Positions 26,021-37,852 of a DNA stretch of 64,000 nt are shown one piece after another. This stretch comes from Casuarina equisetifolia (Eukaryota > Streptophyta > Magnoliopsida > Fagales > Casuarinaceae). A program made the translations under genes and the position numbers. The notes beneath the pieces were generated by a model, which saw only the letters and a list, made by a program, of their open reading frames with translations, made no database searches and was not told the DNA's origin. The stretch spans positions 15,361,931 to 15,425,930 of the forward strand of contig CM052357.1 in NCBI GenBank assembly GCA_028551475.1, written 5' to 3'. Within the stretch, counting starts at the first letter, position 1. Each line of letters begins with the position of its first letter.

Positions 26021-26594
26021 TGTTAGAAATAAAATGAAAATCAGCCATGTCAACTATGTCTCACGTGAAAGTGATAGTTTCTCAAGTTAAAGCAAGCACA
26101 TGTAACACATGCACCATTCTACCATGATAACTCATGGACAACATGAAGATGCATGCATGCATCTCACGCATATTGTCTTCTTTCCTATGCCTGCGCAATA
26201 ACAATTCTTCTTCTTCTTTTGATAGTTATATGAAACAAATGAAGGTAAAACAATGGGTGTTTAAATAAGAAGAAAACAATCTTTTTATTACAATGAATAA
26301 GAGAAAGAATCATCAACTCTATTGATAAAATTTTTCGTTCAAAATCTAAGAGGTTTTAGGATTCTTCATGGCTATGGTTTTCATAATCAATTTAGTATTG
26401 ATTTATGATCATTAAGAGATGATTTACATTTGTTTTTTGACCACTATAAAAAGAAAATTAGAGTGTATACACAATCCATCCAAAAATACAAGTTTCTTCT
26501 CTCTTTGTTCTTCATTATGTTCTTTATATTTATTTTAGTTTTATTTTTTTTATACGAATTTCTACAATATTTTGTAGAAATTCTTTTTCTAACT
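26021..26594 (+). repeat. 3' LTR of copia D
   Basis: Preceded directly by the purine tract AAGGGGA (26014-26020). Starts TGTTAGAAATAAAATG, ends CTTTTTCTAACT, and is followed by the target duplication TCCAT at 26595-26599. Confidence 0.85.
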
Positions 26595-26599
26595 TCCAT

Positions 26600-27619
26600 G
26601 ACAAAATAATATACGAGGCTGACTAATTTATTTAGAGAATTTGGACACCCAAGAACCACCCATTTGGAGCCATCGTGGAAAATGCACCTGTCAAGTTAAC
26701 TAGCGGATTGGTGAAAAAATACCAAAAACAAAAAAAAACAAAAAGGGATGAACAAATTTCTATTGGACACAACGAAACCATGTTGTAGCATCCCGGGGTG
26801 GAGTACAAAGCCTGGTATGTGCCCATTGTCAAAAGCCGATCAAACCACGTGCTTCCAACCAGTCGGCTACCTGGCCGTTTGAATGCCAAGGGGCAGAATC
26901 GGAGGAAATCCAACTGACTACTGCAAACTGGGGGAACATGGAAGAATCAGGCAAGTAACCTTTGTCATTAATGGCTCGTACGATAAAGGGAAGACGACTT
27001 TGTGGAATTGGGCCAAGTCATACAGTCCAGCCCCTCTTTCCAAGACAACTTCGATTTGGGTTATTTCCTAGGCTCAATTCAGCCCATGAAAGTCTTAATG
27101 AGTCATAACAGCTAACTCGTTCGGCAGCTTATTAGAAATACGAGTTGTGGGGATTTGAATGATGAAAGTGCAAATTCAAAAATTGAAGGCATAGATTTTA
27201 TTTGTAACTGAAATTTAACATAAGTATAGAGTTGATACAAGTTGATATTACAAAAAATTAATAACTTAATTTAAATAAGATTATTAGAATTTGACAAAAC
27301 TACCTAATAAATAGATTTGTCAACTGTAAAAAAAAAAAAAATGTTTGGCATGTATGCAAAATCATTGATACAAGTTTGAGTGGTTATTTAAATATATTTG
27401 AGGGCATTTTGTAGTAGGTTGTAATTAAAAGTCATATTTTCTATAACATGTTGAAAAAATGTATTATTTAGCAAAGTCATATTCCAGTTGCATCTATCTT
27501 TATTAATGTTTTATTATGATAAGCTTAGGAGAAATAGTAAGAAAAAAAACTCTTACATACAATGATAAAATTGAGGTGAAGGTATTCTAATGATTAAAAC
27601 GTTTTAAAAATGCTTTGGA
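26600..27619. other. Intergenic stretch without a recognised gene
   Basis: Richer in G and C near 26780-27060 than its surroundings and free of the LTR families seen elsewhere, so it may be original host sequence. Short open frames on both strands (26632-26913 minus, 26883-27071 plus) overlap and resemble nothing I know. An A run lies near 27330. Confidence 0.5.
27606..27610 (-). terminator. RNA polymerase III terminator of the tRNA-Lys gene
   Basis: A run of five T on the minus strand, ten bases past the end of the tRNA, which is the usual stop signal for polymerase III. Confidence 0.75.
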
Positions 27620-27691
27620 CGCCGTCTGTGGGGATCGAACCCACGACCACGTGGTTAAAAGCCACGCGCTCTACCTCTGAGCTAAGACGGC
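27620..27691 (-). tRNA. tRNA-Lys (anticodon UUU)
   Basis: On the minus strand the sequence folds into a full cloverleaf. The acceptor arm is GCCGTCT/AGACGGC with discriminator G. The D arm is GCTC/GAGC with GG in the loop. The anticodon arm is CGTGG-CTTTTAA-CCACG, giving anticodon UUU. The extra loop is TGGTC, and the T arm is GTGGG-TTCGATC-CCCAC. The internal promoter boxes A (TTAGCTCAGAGG) and B (GGTTCGATCCC) are intact. There is no intron and no encoded CCA. A CAA motif lies just upstream, as usual in plants. The D loop is 7 bases, one shorter than I expect for this tRNA. Nothing suggests it is inactive. Confidence 0.95.
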
Positions 27692-28308
27692 TTGGTTGAT
27701 TTAACTATAAGTTATTTGAAATATTCACACAACTTCAACAAGCATCAGCTACAACTTTTTTAATTTTTATAATTAAGCAATTACTGTCTTCAGAAAAACG
27801 AAATGTATTTTTAGAGCTAAACACAAAATAGTTATTCTTAGAAGCAACGAAGCGGGATGATGAGCAATGCCAACCGAGAACAGCCACGCGGCTACAAAGG
27901 TTTAGGTGTCATTTTGTGATTAGCTATTAGCTTTTAAGTTTATTGACTATTGAAGCCTTTTTGTAATGTAAAGGCTTAGTCTAAATTTGGCAACTGGGGG
28001 GTTTTGTGGTGTGCCTTTTGGTAAATAGCCTAGTTGTCTCTACAAAGCAATGGGATTGATGATTTGATGTGCGAGAAAAGGGGGGGAATGGAGCACATGT
28101 GAATTTTGTATGAAAATCTAGTTTAATTTTCTAGTCAAGGGAGGTTTGAGTCTCCCTCTAAATGAGAACATGCTCCTTATTTGTATTTTCCTTTCATAAA
28201 TTTGCGGTTATGCACAATATCTTTTCTATTTCGGTGAAGTGAATAAGTAGACAACACTAGGTGTGGGAAATCCTATAAGGCTTGGCTAAGTGAGATATGG
28301 GATGGGCA
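27692..28308. other. Intergenic stretch, nothing recognised
   Basis: AT-rich sequence between the tRNA gene and the tandem duplication. A CGGG/CACGCGG-containing patch near 27845-27895 is the only GC-rich part. No open frame or repeat family was recognised. Confidence 0.5.
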
Positions 28309-29888
28309 ACAAGTGAGCTAGGGCTTGAAACAAGTGGGTAACAAGAAAATAGAAAGATAAATTGCAAGGAAATTTACCAATAAAAAGTAAAGACACAAAT
28401 TTAAATGAAGTTACACTCATTGAACGGTTGATGGAGTTAGGTAAATGATAATAGTTTACATAAGGTTTCTTTGATAGTATAATGTCCTTGATGCATGTAT
28501 TTAAAGACAAGAAAGTAAATGCTAAAAATTAAAAGTGCATGAATTTCAAGGCATAAAGGAAAAGCAAGAATTTGACTTTGCAAGGAAATTTAAATGACAA
28601 GAAGGTAGGCTTACAAACTAAAGGCTTGAATTTAAGAAATGATGAAAGTGAGGGTTTGAAACTAAAGGTGCATAAAATATAAATTGCAAGAAAATTAAAG
28701 GCACAAAAATTAAATGCTTAAAATAAAGACATATATTTAAAGAACAATAAAAGACTTACAAACTTAAAATGAAAGAAAACTCTTTTTCTTCTCTACAATG
28801 TTCCTTCTTCAAAAGAGAGTTCATAACTTCGATTTATAAAGAGTTAGGGCACACAAAAGAAAACAAAGCATCAAATGTGGTCAACATAGACCTTTTGGAA
28901 CTAGCAAAGTTATAAATATAGTCTAATCAAAATAATAAATGTAGCCTTTAGAACTAGCAAAATAAGAGTAAATGATATTGCCACTCGTCAAGGATCTTTT
29001 TTTTTTTTTTTAAGGGGATAACTACTTTGGACATTTCTCAAAAATTACTCTTTATGGTGTAACCTTTTTTAGAACTAGCATTCTTATTCTTTGACCAATT
29101 GAATTTGGTTGGATTAGGTTTTTAGTTTGATTAGGCTTAGATCCATCCACATTATTGGACAATGAGTGAGCTAGGCTTTAGAACACATGGGTACCAAGAT
29201 AATAGAAAAACTTGAAAAATGCAAAGGTACAAGAAAGATAAATTGCAAGGGAATTTACTAATAGAAAAGTAAAAACATGAATTTAAAGATGCATAGACAA
29301 GAAAGTAAAGGCTAGAATTAAAGTTGCAAAAATTTAAAGGCATAAACTAAATGCAAGAATTTAACTTTGCAAGGAAATTTAAATGACAAGAAGGTTAAAG
29401 TATATAAACTAAAGGCTTGAATTTAAAGAACAATGAAAATAAATGTTTGAAACCGAAGGTGCATAAAACATAAATAGCTTGACAATTGAAGGCACACAAA
29501 TTTTAACATAAAGACATGAAATTTAAATAACAATAAAAGACTTAAAAAATTAAAACGAAAGAAAACTCTTTTTCTTCTTTCCAAAGTTCATGTCTTACAA
29601 AAGAAAACAAGGCATTAAATGTGATCAACATAGACCGTTTAGAGCTAATAAAACTATAAATGTAGTCTAATCAAAACAAAAAAATGTGATCTTTAGAAAT
29701 AATGAAATAGGAGTAAATGATGGCCACTTGTTGGGAACTTTTTTTTCTAGTGTAACTACTTTGGATACTTATAAAAAATTACTCTTTACAATGTAACCTC
29801 TTTGGAACTAGTATCTTTATGCTTTACCTAGCTAGATTAGGCTGGATTGACTATTAGTTTGAATGGGCTTGGACCCATCCACATCACT
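28309..29888. repeat. Two-copy tandem duplication, about 0.85 and 0.73 kb
   Basis: Copy one (28309-29158) opens with GTGAGCTAGGGCTTGAAACA and closes near AGATCCATCCACATTATT. Copy two (29159-29888) opens with GTGAGCTAGGCTTTAGAACA and closes with GACCCATCCACATCACTA. Both contain the same interspersed AAATTTAAA and GGCATAAA-type words and an AAAGAAAACTCTTTTTCTTC block. Copies are diverged. The word pattern suggests repeat-derived, non-coding DNA of unknown class. Confidence 0.7.
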
Positions 29889-30500
29889 AAGTTTTCTATT
29901 GCAAGTCCAATTAGTGTGAATTGTAAGAGGTAAGTTCCCCTTCTAGCTATTTAAGTTTTAGTCCTTAGTTGAACCTTAGATTATGGTTGTTTGATTTGGC
30001 ACTAGGAGGTAGTTGAAACTTGAATATCATTGAGTTATATGAATTAATATTTTTATGACAATTCATTAGCATAATATTTTTTAGTCTATTTTCTACCCGA
30101 TATTTGTTAATATTATGCTTGTTGGCGAGATTAACATTTTCATGACCTTGCTCTTACATTTAATAAATATTTCTTATGATTATGAATGATTATATTTATA
30201 AGATTATTTTATTAATGGTCTTGTGAAAATATTTATGGAACCATTTTTGAAATATTAATTCTATGGTCCAAATATAAAAAGGTTGACCTCGTGCACATGT
30301 TTGAGATCTAGTCCATGTGACTAGTTGTGATCAAATAAAGGCCTAGACCATGAGATAGAGTATAAAACCTAAAGCTATGTGTGGCCTAATGTGAAAAGAT
30401 ATGGCCCACATGCACTTAAGTAAGACCTAACTTAAAGCTTGGCCAAGATAGATTTAAAGAGGATGATGCTATTCTATAGAGGCTTCCAAAACATGCTTAA
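29889..30500. other. Intergenic stretch, nothing recognised
   Basis: AT-rich, with no open frame of note. Alternating T-rich and A-rich words, possibly old retroelement sequence, but no family match was seen. Confidence 0.4.
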
Positions 30501-31107
30501 TGTTACATCTTAGTAGGGAAAGGGAGGGATAGAAGGGATGCTTAGGGAATTAGAATAGCTAGAGAAGAGACTTTCAAAGGAATCAAGAAAGGGTTTATTC
30601 TCATTCCTTGCAAAAGGGATTCCATGATTGTTTTCCTCTACCTTTTACAAGTATCCTTATTCCTTTTTATTCTCATTTCCCTCTCTTTTGTTTACCGTTA
30701 GTTCTCTCATCTTTAAAATTAGCATTTCTTTCTCTTAGTTAATACATGTCACTTTCTACTATTCTAATGGCTAATGGGAGTGTGCCTCACGACTCACCCA
30801 ACACTCCTCTCACCTACACATATAGGGAGTCATCCTATACTTATGTCTTCAATGAGCCTTGGGTGTTAAGCCAGTGTCTCTCCTTTTCCTATAAGGTAAG
30901 AGCAAATAAATGTGCATGGGAAGGTGCGTAGGTTAACCACATATGATTTGATGTGGTGGTAGTGATTTCTACTAGGGACTTCTTTTTCTCTTCCCCCAAA
31001 ATCTTCCACTCCTTTTTTAGCTAGAACCTTGGCTCTTGTCCTTGTTGTTGCTTTGAGTCTTTAGCAGCAAGGTGTAAATGGAATCCCAAGAAAGACTAGT
31101 CATTACA
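30501..31107 (-). repeat. Probable 3' LTR of chromovirus B
   Basis: On the minus strand a purine tract (GACAGGGGGGAGGA) ends at 31108 and is followed by TGTAATGACTAGTC, a typical gypsy LTR start. The other end is placed at TGTTACATC (30501) because it gives TG...CA ends, but no partner LTR is in the window to confirm it. Confidence 0.5.
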
Positions 31108-32255
31108 TCCTCCCCCCTGTCTCGATGGCATCCTCATCACCATAAATATAATCATTAACAACATCAAAGAATTTTCATAAATCTTCTTCACATTCCTAAG
31201 TAATCTCATTGTTAATTAAGTTAGCCTACCACACCAAAAATTGGTGTTTTGGTAGAAATCTCTTACGAATAAGGGTTCTCTCACCTATGATCTCTTTGGC
31301 CACCTTGTCAAAAGCTTTAGTTGTAGCAAGTGGGCTTGTAAGTATTATTGACTCAAAGGGTCTTTAAGGTTCCCTTGAAAAGGCTCATGTGAAACATTAG
31401 GTGTATCTTTAAGGAGAGAGGGAGTTCTAGGTGGCACATTTAACTTTTGAACCAATTTGTGAGGTCTCCCAAACCTTTGAATTAGTCATCTATGTAATGG
31501 TTAATGTGCCCTAAAATATTATAGGGCTATCTTGACTATTACCAACTCTCTAGATCAATAATTAACTAGTAACCACCATTCATCAGTCTATCATTTCATG
31601 TTCTTGGTAGCTTACACCAAATAGGAATAGGTAGTATCATCTATTTGCTTCCATTCAATAGCCATTTTGTTGGCCTTTGATCCTTTCCTTTCATTAACAA
31701 CAACAAAGTGACTGGTGTTAATGGCTAACACCTTGTGGCTAGCTCCAAAGAGCTTTGTTTTGTGGATTTGTTATTTTGGAGATTGTAGGAGAACTAGGCA
31801 ACATCTAGCAACCTTTACTAGTTACCCTGATTGAACCTAACAAAGTGATGTAAATACCTTTCAAGTAAACCATTGATCCTTTCAATCTACCCATTCACTT
31901 GAGAGTGAAAACTCATGAAGAACCATAACTCTTACCCCTGCAAGTGAAATAGTTCCCTCCACAACCTCCTTTGAATTTAGAATCTTTGTTATTAATGATG
32001 TTGTCTCCAATGTTTAACTACATGCTTGAAGAATAGTCTAGCAGTCACTTTAGTGAAATAATCAATAAGAGCCATAATGAATGTCTTGTTCTTGGAAAAC
32101 CAATGCACTACCACAAGGATTGAGTTGCACCTTTCATATTGAAGGAGTCTAAGGACACACTTTCCCAAGAGTTGTCAAGAAGAGGCAAGGGTTCCAATTG
32201 GCCCTCGAGTTGATCTCAATCTTGTCTTATTGGTAGACAAAGCAAGTCTTCACAT
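31108..32255 (-). pseudogene. chromovirus B integrase C-terminus with chromodomain
   Basis: The minus-strand reading shows a chromodomain-like run, with PKHQFLVWW, INNEITWE and CEEDLWKF (about 31140-31250). These match the conserved xYLVKWxGLxxxxxTWExxxDL pattern. Further right come the integrase core (DYFTKVT near 32050) and a YVKTCFVYQ segment (about 32225-32250), which corresponds to the zinc-binding region of gypsy integrase. The chromodomain is thought to steer integration to heterochromatin. Fossil with many breaks. Confidence 0.75.
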
Positions 32256-32904
32256 ATGTTTTAGATGGCAACCTAAGAATTGAGGTAGCTAATTGAGTAC
32301 AAATTGGACTTCTGTGTTTTAGACTAATTGTGTGGGCCAATGGATTGGCTATTTGAATACAAGTCCAACCATTTAGTTTCCTTGGCATTGGGTCACCATT
32401 CAAGGTGGTGTCCCAATCTTTTTCCTTTTGGTTTCCTTTTATAAATTACTTCAATGTTCAAATGTTACAACCTTATTCATTGTGAGAACATTGTGATCCC
32501 ATCGGTTTTGAATGTATTGATACACCCCTTTTCAATAAGACTACCGTTAAGTTTCAATCTTTCATATTGTAATGTTTGTCTTAACTCAAATATCTTTAAT
32601 TTGGAAATTTAAATGTCTTAATTCAATGTACCACATTTCAAATCCTTGTAATGGTTACACATTTATAACTATAGTTTGAATGTGTAACCGCTACCACATT
32701 TAATATGCTAAGGGGTATGAACTCATAATAAAAGGATCCTTGTAAATCACTCAACTCACATACACTCTATGCGTTCTTCACATTTTCTCTAAAATACTTT
32801 CATTTCCTCTTCCTCTAAACTCCATTCTTAGTGTTCCTAGTTAAAGGTTGATTCAATTTTAAGCCAAGAGTTAAATGCCGAATGTACTTATTCTAAATAC
32901 ATCA
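32256..32904 (+). repeat. 5' LTR of gypsy E
   Basis: Aligns with 37078-37725 throughout. A TATA-like AATAAAAGGATCC lies at about 32736, shared with the partner. It is followed two bases later by TGATATTAGAGC, a degenerate Met-tRNA primer site. Confidence 0.85.
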
Positions 32905-33169
32905 CAGGTGATATTAGAGCTTGCCTTTAATAGTTCTTGAGATTGCATGGTGGACTTGTAGCAAGATAGATAGCCAAAGAGAAAGAGGTCCCAAGTTGAT
33001 GCAGTAGCTTTGGAAAAGAAAGTTTTTGCAATTAAGTATAATGTGGTAGGCTTGGAGAATTGCTCAACCCATGTTGAGGAACAAATTGCTCGAATGGAGC
33101 ACGATCTAGAGGGCTTAACAAGAATGACTCCCTTGAAAAGAACTATGTCTAGCTTCAAGACCAAATTAA

Positions 33170-36100
33170 TGCTTTAAAGAAAGAAAGATTTGTTACTAAT
33201 GGAGCTAGGAATGTTCCTAATGGGGATATTCCTAAATTGGTGACATACAGTGGGAAACATGACACAACTAAAGTAGAGAATTTTGTATGACATATGGGTA
33301 CTTTAAAGTAGCCTAAATTAGTAATGACCTTGTTAAGGTACACACTACTTCTTTTATCTTATTCATAATCTATAATATTTGGCACAAGAAGCATCATGAG
33401 ACTGAGAAAGAGGAGGGCAAGATCAAAACTTTTAAGGCATTCAATATAGAATTGAAGAACACTCCTCCTTATAAATGTGATCAAGAGAGCCTATGAGACA
33501 TTAAAGGACTTGAGGCACACAATGACCCAATGGACATACATACAAGCTTTCTCAAATGCAATAATGTATCATGAGTAAATGCTATATTGATAGTAAAGTC
33601 TTTGACATACTACCATTGAAGCGAGTCATTGTTCAAGCCACTTATTCAAATTGACACTTTAGGAAAGGAGGAAGTTGACCACCATTCAACCACAATGAGG
33701 TATGAGATAACCTTTCAACCATGATAGTGACAAAGGAAAAGGTACCCTTTCTTGCTTTATTTGTAAAGGTCCATGTTATGTGAGAGACTATCCAAAAGGT
33801 GGATCATTGATAGTATGGAGCAAGAGCTAGTACAAGAAAAGAATTCTATGGAGGATGGCTACACGAAAGCTTTGCAAATGTTCAACTCCATAAAGGTAAA
33901 GCCCCTAGAACAATTGCAAGATCTTTGGTGTATGTAAAACTTATAGTCAACAACAAGGTGATGAAACCTATGATGGGTCTAGCTATCACACACAATTTCA
34001 TTACACCTAAAGAAGCCAAGAAATTATGTCTCTTAGTGAAGAAAGCCATAGGCATAACGAAGGCAGTGAACAACACACCATGACTAATGTTTATAGCTTA
34101 TGGTGTGGAACAACATGTAGAGAAATAGAAAGGAAAAGTGTACTTAATGGTGGTATTCATGAATGACTACAAGTCAATCCTCAAGTTAGACTTCTTGAAT
34201 GTGGCCCACACTTTTTTCTATCCTACATAGCTACTTTTGCATTTGTGTACGATATATGTCATGCATGGTTCATACAAAAGCTATAGCCTTAGAAAATTCT
34301 TTCTACAATGCAATTGAAGAAAGGTGTGCAAAAAGGCAAGGAAACTTACCTAGCCATTTTGAAGGAATAAGAAGAGAGCTCAGAAGAGAAAGATCTTCCT
34401 TAAGTGATTTTTGATGTTCTTGAGGAAAATAAGGATGTGATGCCTTTAGAAATGCTAAAAAAATTAGCTTTTAGGAGAAAAGTTGACCATGTGATATAGC
34501 CAGCCCCTTACAAAATGTCCTCACCTAAATTGGAAAAGCTTCATATGTAATTAAAGACTTTGTTAAATGCTAGGTATATTTGGCCATCAAAGGCCCCATA
34601 CGAAGCTCGAGTACTCTTCTAAGCAAAGAAAGATAGGTTAATTTAGTTGTGCATTAACTACCAAGCACACAATAAGGTAACTGTTACAAACAAGTACCCT
34701 ATTCATTTGATTGTGAATTTGTTCCATAACTTAAGCAAAGCTACTACTTTACCAAGGTGGACTTGAGATTGAGTTACCTCTAAGTTTAAATTGCTATTAG
34801 AGATGAGCTTAAGAAAACATGTGGGATGAGGTATAGATTCTTCAAGTGGCTAGTAATGTCATTTGGCTTAACCAAAACTCCAATAATATTATGCGCATTG
34901 ATGAATAACTTTCTCCATTCATACCTAGACAAGTTCATTATCATTTACTTGGATGACATCATGTATATTGAAATTTGGTGGAGGAACATATTGAGCACAC
35001 AAAGATATTGTTCAAAGTATTATAGTAAAACAAGCTCTAATTAATGAAGGAGAAGTGTTCATTTTGCATTAGAAGAGGTGGACTTCCTTAGCTATGTTAT
35101 CAAGCAAGGAACCCTATGAATGGATAGGGCCAAGGTGACAGGGATTGAAAAGTAGGAAGCCCCTTTAAAGGTTATAAAGATAAGATCTTTTCTTTGCTTG
35201 GTGAACTATTACAAATGTTTCATTACCTAATACTTAGTAAAGGCAACACCTTAACTAAGTTGTTGAAAAAAACAAAGATTTAGGAATGTATTGATGCAAG
35301 ATAGGCATCTTGTTGCCTTTGAGATTTGAAAACTTAATAAGACTAAGTGCAAGTATACCATGCAAGAGAAGGAGATGAAGAAAATTGTTAACTACTTGAG
35401 AACATGGTGCCATTACCTACTTAGCTCTTCATTCTTAATCTAAATGGTCAATATGACCATGAGTTACTTCCAAACCAAAAAAAAGTTGTTGGCAAAGCAA
35501 GTAAAGTGGTAAGATTTCTTGCTAAGTTCAATTATGTGATGGAGTACAAACTTTGGAGGACAAACAAGCTAATGCCCTTAGCAAAAAGGCCGATTAGGCC
35601 ACCATGAGTATAGTCGTGGGAAATATGATATAAGAAAGGATGTCAAACCACCTCATGGTTAGACAACTAAAACAGCTTGTGAGAAATGGCAAGACCAAGT
35701 AGTTTTGATTGGAAGATGGGCTACTTTACATAAAAAGAATGCACTTGTACTTTTTTAAGTGGAGAATCTCTTACACAAGCTCATTAAGAATGCCATAATA
35801 ACAAGTGGGCTAGGCATCCCAAACAACGAAGAATGCATGTCCCCTTTGAAGCCTCCTATTTCTAGCCTGACACGAGTGATGAGGTAGATTTATGTGTAAA
35901 GACTTCTTTTATGAGTGAGTAAGACAAGGCAAAGCAAAGGCCACTTAGTGGCTTGTTGGAGTCATTACCTATCTTAGGCCATCCATGAGAAAGCATCTAT
36001 ATGGAGTTTACCATAGGATTGCCAAAGGCTAAATGTTATGGTTCCATCTTGGTAATCATAGACTACTTGTTGAAGTATGTGATGTTCATATTGGTGCTAA

Positions 36101-37077
36101 TGGAATGTCTACCAAAAGTCACTACACGGCTTTTTTTCAAACATGTAGTGAAATTCTAGAGATTATTATGTAGTATCATTAATGATTGAGACTTATGGTT
36201 CATAGGCCAATTATGGATAGAGTTTTTTGCATTGTTGTTCATGAAGTTATGATTCTCTACAAGCTTTCATCCTTAAATAAATAGATGGATAAACAGAGAA
36301 GGTGAACAATATGGTGGAGCTATACTTGAGGCATTTTGTAAATGAGAATCATATGGGTTGGGTGAAGCTTATGAATGTGACTCTGTTTTTAAACAACCTT
36401 TAAAAAAGTGAATCCATAAATAAAAGTCCATTTAAGTTAGTGATAAGGCAACAACCATTAACTTCTCCTGCTCCTACAACAAACCACACTAATAAGTATC
36501 ATGGTGCTTTTAACATGGTGAAATCTTGGCAAAAAAATATAGATATGGCAAGATTATATTTGAACAAGGCTATCAAGAGAATGAAGACATGGATTGACAA
36601 GATGGCCAATAAAATTAATATTGGGGAGTAAGTGATGGTAAAATTCCTTTCACAACAATACAAAGCCTATCATCCTTTTCATAAAAGGCTAGTTCACAAA
36701 TGCAAAGGATCATTTAAAGTAGTGGTTAAAAGATTGCCTATCAATTGGGCCTTCCACCTAACCTCAAGAGACACCGGTGGTTGATATGAGCATGTTAAAG
36801 CCATTCTATAAGGATATGAAAGATAATGGATGAAGTAGATTATTGAGGGCTTCTCTAATGATGATAGCCTTTTTTAAGAGAAAGGCAAAAGCAATCCTAG
36901 TTAATTAAGTATTTTGGAATAAGAAAATTCATATGAGACAATAGTTCTTGATCAACTAGAAGGGATCAGTTAAGAATGAGGTAATGTGAGAGTTGGAAAA
37001 AGATCTTTGAAAATTCAAGGATCCCATCAACCATTAGTTAAAGGCAACAAAGGTGTCACTAAATTAGGCAAGGAAGA
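33170..37077 (+). pseudogene. gypsy E gag-pol remnant
   Basis: Short gag-like pieces lie at 33180-33800, then a protease-linker stretch to about 34400. Reverse transcriptase at 34440-35110 includes RYRFFKWLVMSFGLTKTP and KFIIIYLDDIMYIE, the latter holding the YLDD catalytic motif of gypsy reverse transcriptases. RNase H remains lie near 35300-35600 and integrase remains from 35700 to 36830, with a C-terminal KAIKRMKTWIDKMANK segment at about 36565-36610. No part is intact. Confidence 0.8.
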
Positions 37078-37725
37078 ATGTTCTAGATTGGTAGTACAAT
37101 CTTGAGGTGGCTAATCAAGTACTTGTTGAACTTTTATGTTCTAGACTAGTAATACAAGCTAGTAAATTGGCTATTTAAGTATGACTCTAGTTTGTATAGT
37201 TTCCTTAGCATTGGGTCACCACTCAAGGCGGTGCCCTAGTTTTTCCCTTTCAGTTTCTTTTTATGAATTACTCTAATGTTCATATGTAACAACCCTATTT
37301 ATTGTGAGAATCTTGTGATCCCATCAATTTTGAATGTATTAATGCACCTTTTTCAATAAGAATATTGTTACAATTTGATCTTTCATATTGTAATGTTCTT
37401 CTTAATTTGAATATCTTCAATTTGGAAATTTAAATGTCTTGATTTGATGTACTGCATTGCAAATCCTTGTAATGGTTACACATTTATAATTGTGCTCTAA
37501 ATGTGTAATTGATACTACATTCAAGAGGCTAGGGGTGTGAACTCTTATATAAAAGGATCCTTATAGATCATTTAACTCACACACTCTCTATGCATTCTTC
37601 CCATTCTCTTTAAAATGCTTTCATTTCCTTTTCCTTTAACCTTCCTTCATAATGATATAGATTAAAGGCTAACCCAATTTCAAGTCAAAAGTTAAATGCC
37701 AAACATACTTATTTTAAATGCATTA
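37078..37725 (+). repeat. 3' LTR of gypsy E
   Basis: Preceded by the purine tract GGCAAGGAAGA (about 37067-37077). It keeps the TATA-like TATAAAAGGATCC near 37550. It ends before CACAT (37726-37730), the right copy of the target duplication. Confidence 0.85.
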
Positions 37726-37852
37726 CACATTGGCTTTGATGTCATCTTTCATATTTGGCTAAAAATATGCTTCTTCCACTAGCCTTTCATTCTCCATTGT
37801 TCAAGGTGTCTAGCCCACTTAATGTGATGGCATTCTTTCAACATCCTTCTAT
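37726..37852 (-). pseudogene. Second piece of chromovirus B integrase
   Basis: Minus-strand reading gives IKWA, then a region ending MKDDIKA, matching the zinc-binding N-terminal part of gypsy integrase (consensus WAGHPG ... YFWPxMxxDIxAYV). It is the direct upstream neighbour, in the family, of the YVKTCFVYQ segment at 32225-32250. Confidence 0.65.

Larger units (their letters stand above)
17296..26594 (+). mobile_element. Ty1/copia LTR retrotransposon D (fossil with both LTRs and target duplication)
   Basis: A plus-strand copia element bounded by direct LTRs (17296-17873 and 26021-26594). A five-base target duplication TCCAT occurs at 17291-17295 and 26595-26599. Gag starts after a primer-site-like TGATATCA, and pol domains run from 22985 to 25990. 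A four-kilobase foreign block (18930-22980) interrupts it between the gag knuckle and the protease. It is broken in many places. The LTRs are clearly diverged, more so than those of copia A by eye, so the insertion is old. Confidence 0.88.
30501..32255 (-). mobile_element. Ty3/gypsy chromovirus B, 3' portion (fossil)
   Basis: Minus-strand chromovirus fragment with its 3' LTR at the left, then a chromodomain and integrase to the right. It stops at 32255 where gypsy E is inserted, and another 127 bases of the same integrase resume at 37726. Broken in many places. Confidence 0.75.
32256..37725 (+). mobile_element. Ty3/gypsy retrotransposon E (fossil) inserted in chromovirus B
   Basis: Plus-strand gypsy element with LTRs 32256-32904 and 37078-37725. 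CACAT lies directly on both sides (32251-32255 and 37726-37730), a five-base target duplication. Gag, protease, reverse transcriptase, RNase H and integrase remains lie in gypsy order. The flanks are two halves of the integrase of chromovirus B. The LTRs differ by roughly one base in seven over stretches compared by eye, and the internal region is heavily broken, so it is old. Confidence 0.85.

Noticed and set aside
26632-27071. Short frames on both strands near the tRNA gene
   Set aside because: They overlap each other, are under 95 codons and resemble no family I know.
28309-29888. CRISPR-like or satellite array
   Set aside because: Only two long diverged copies with irregular internal words; no regular short repeats and unique spacers.
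30746-30931. 61-codon plus-strand frame
   Set aside because: It lies in the probable LTR of chromovirus B on the opposite strand; no domain.
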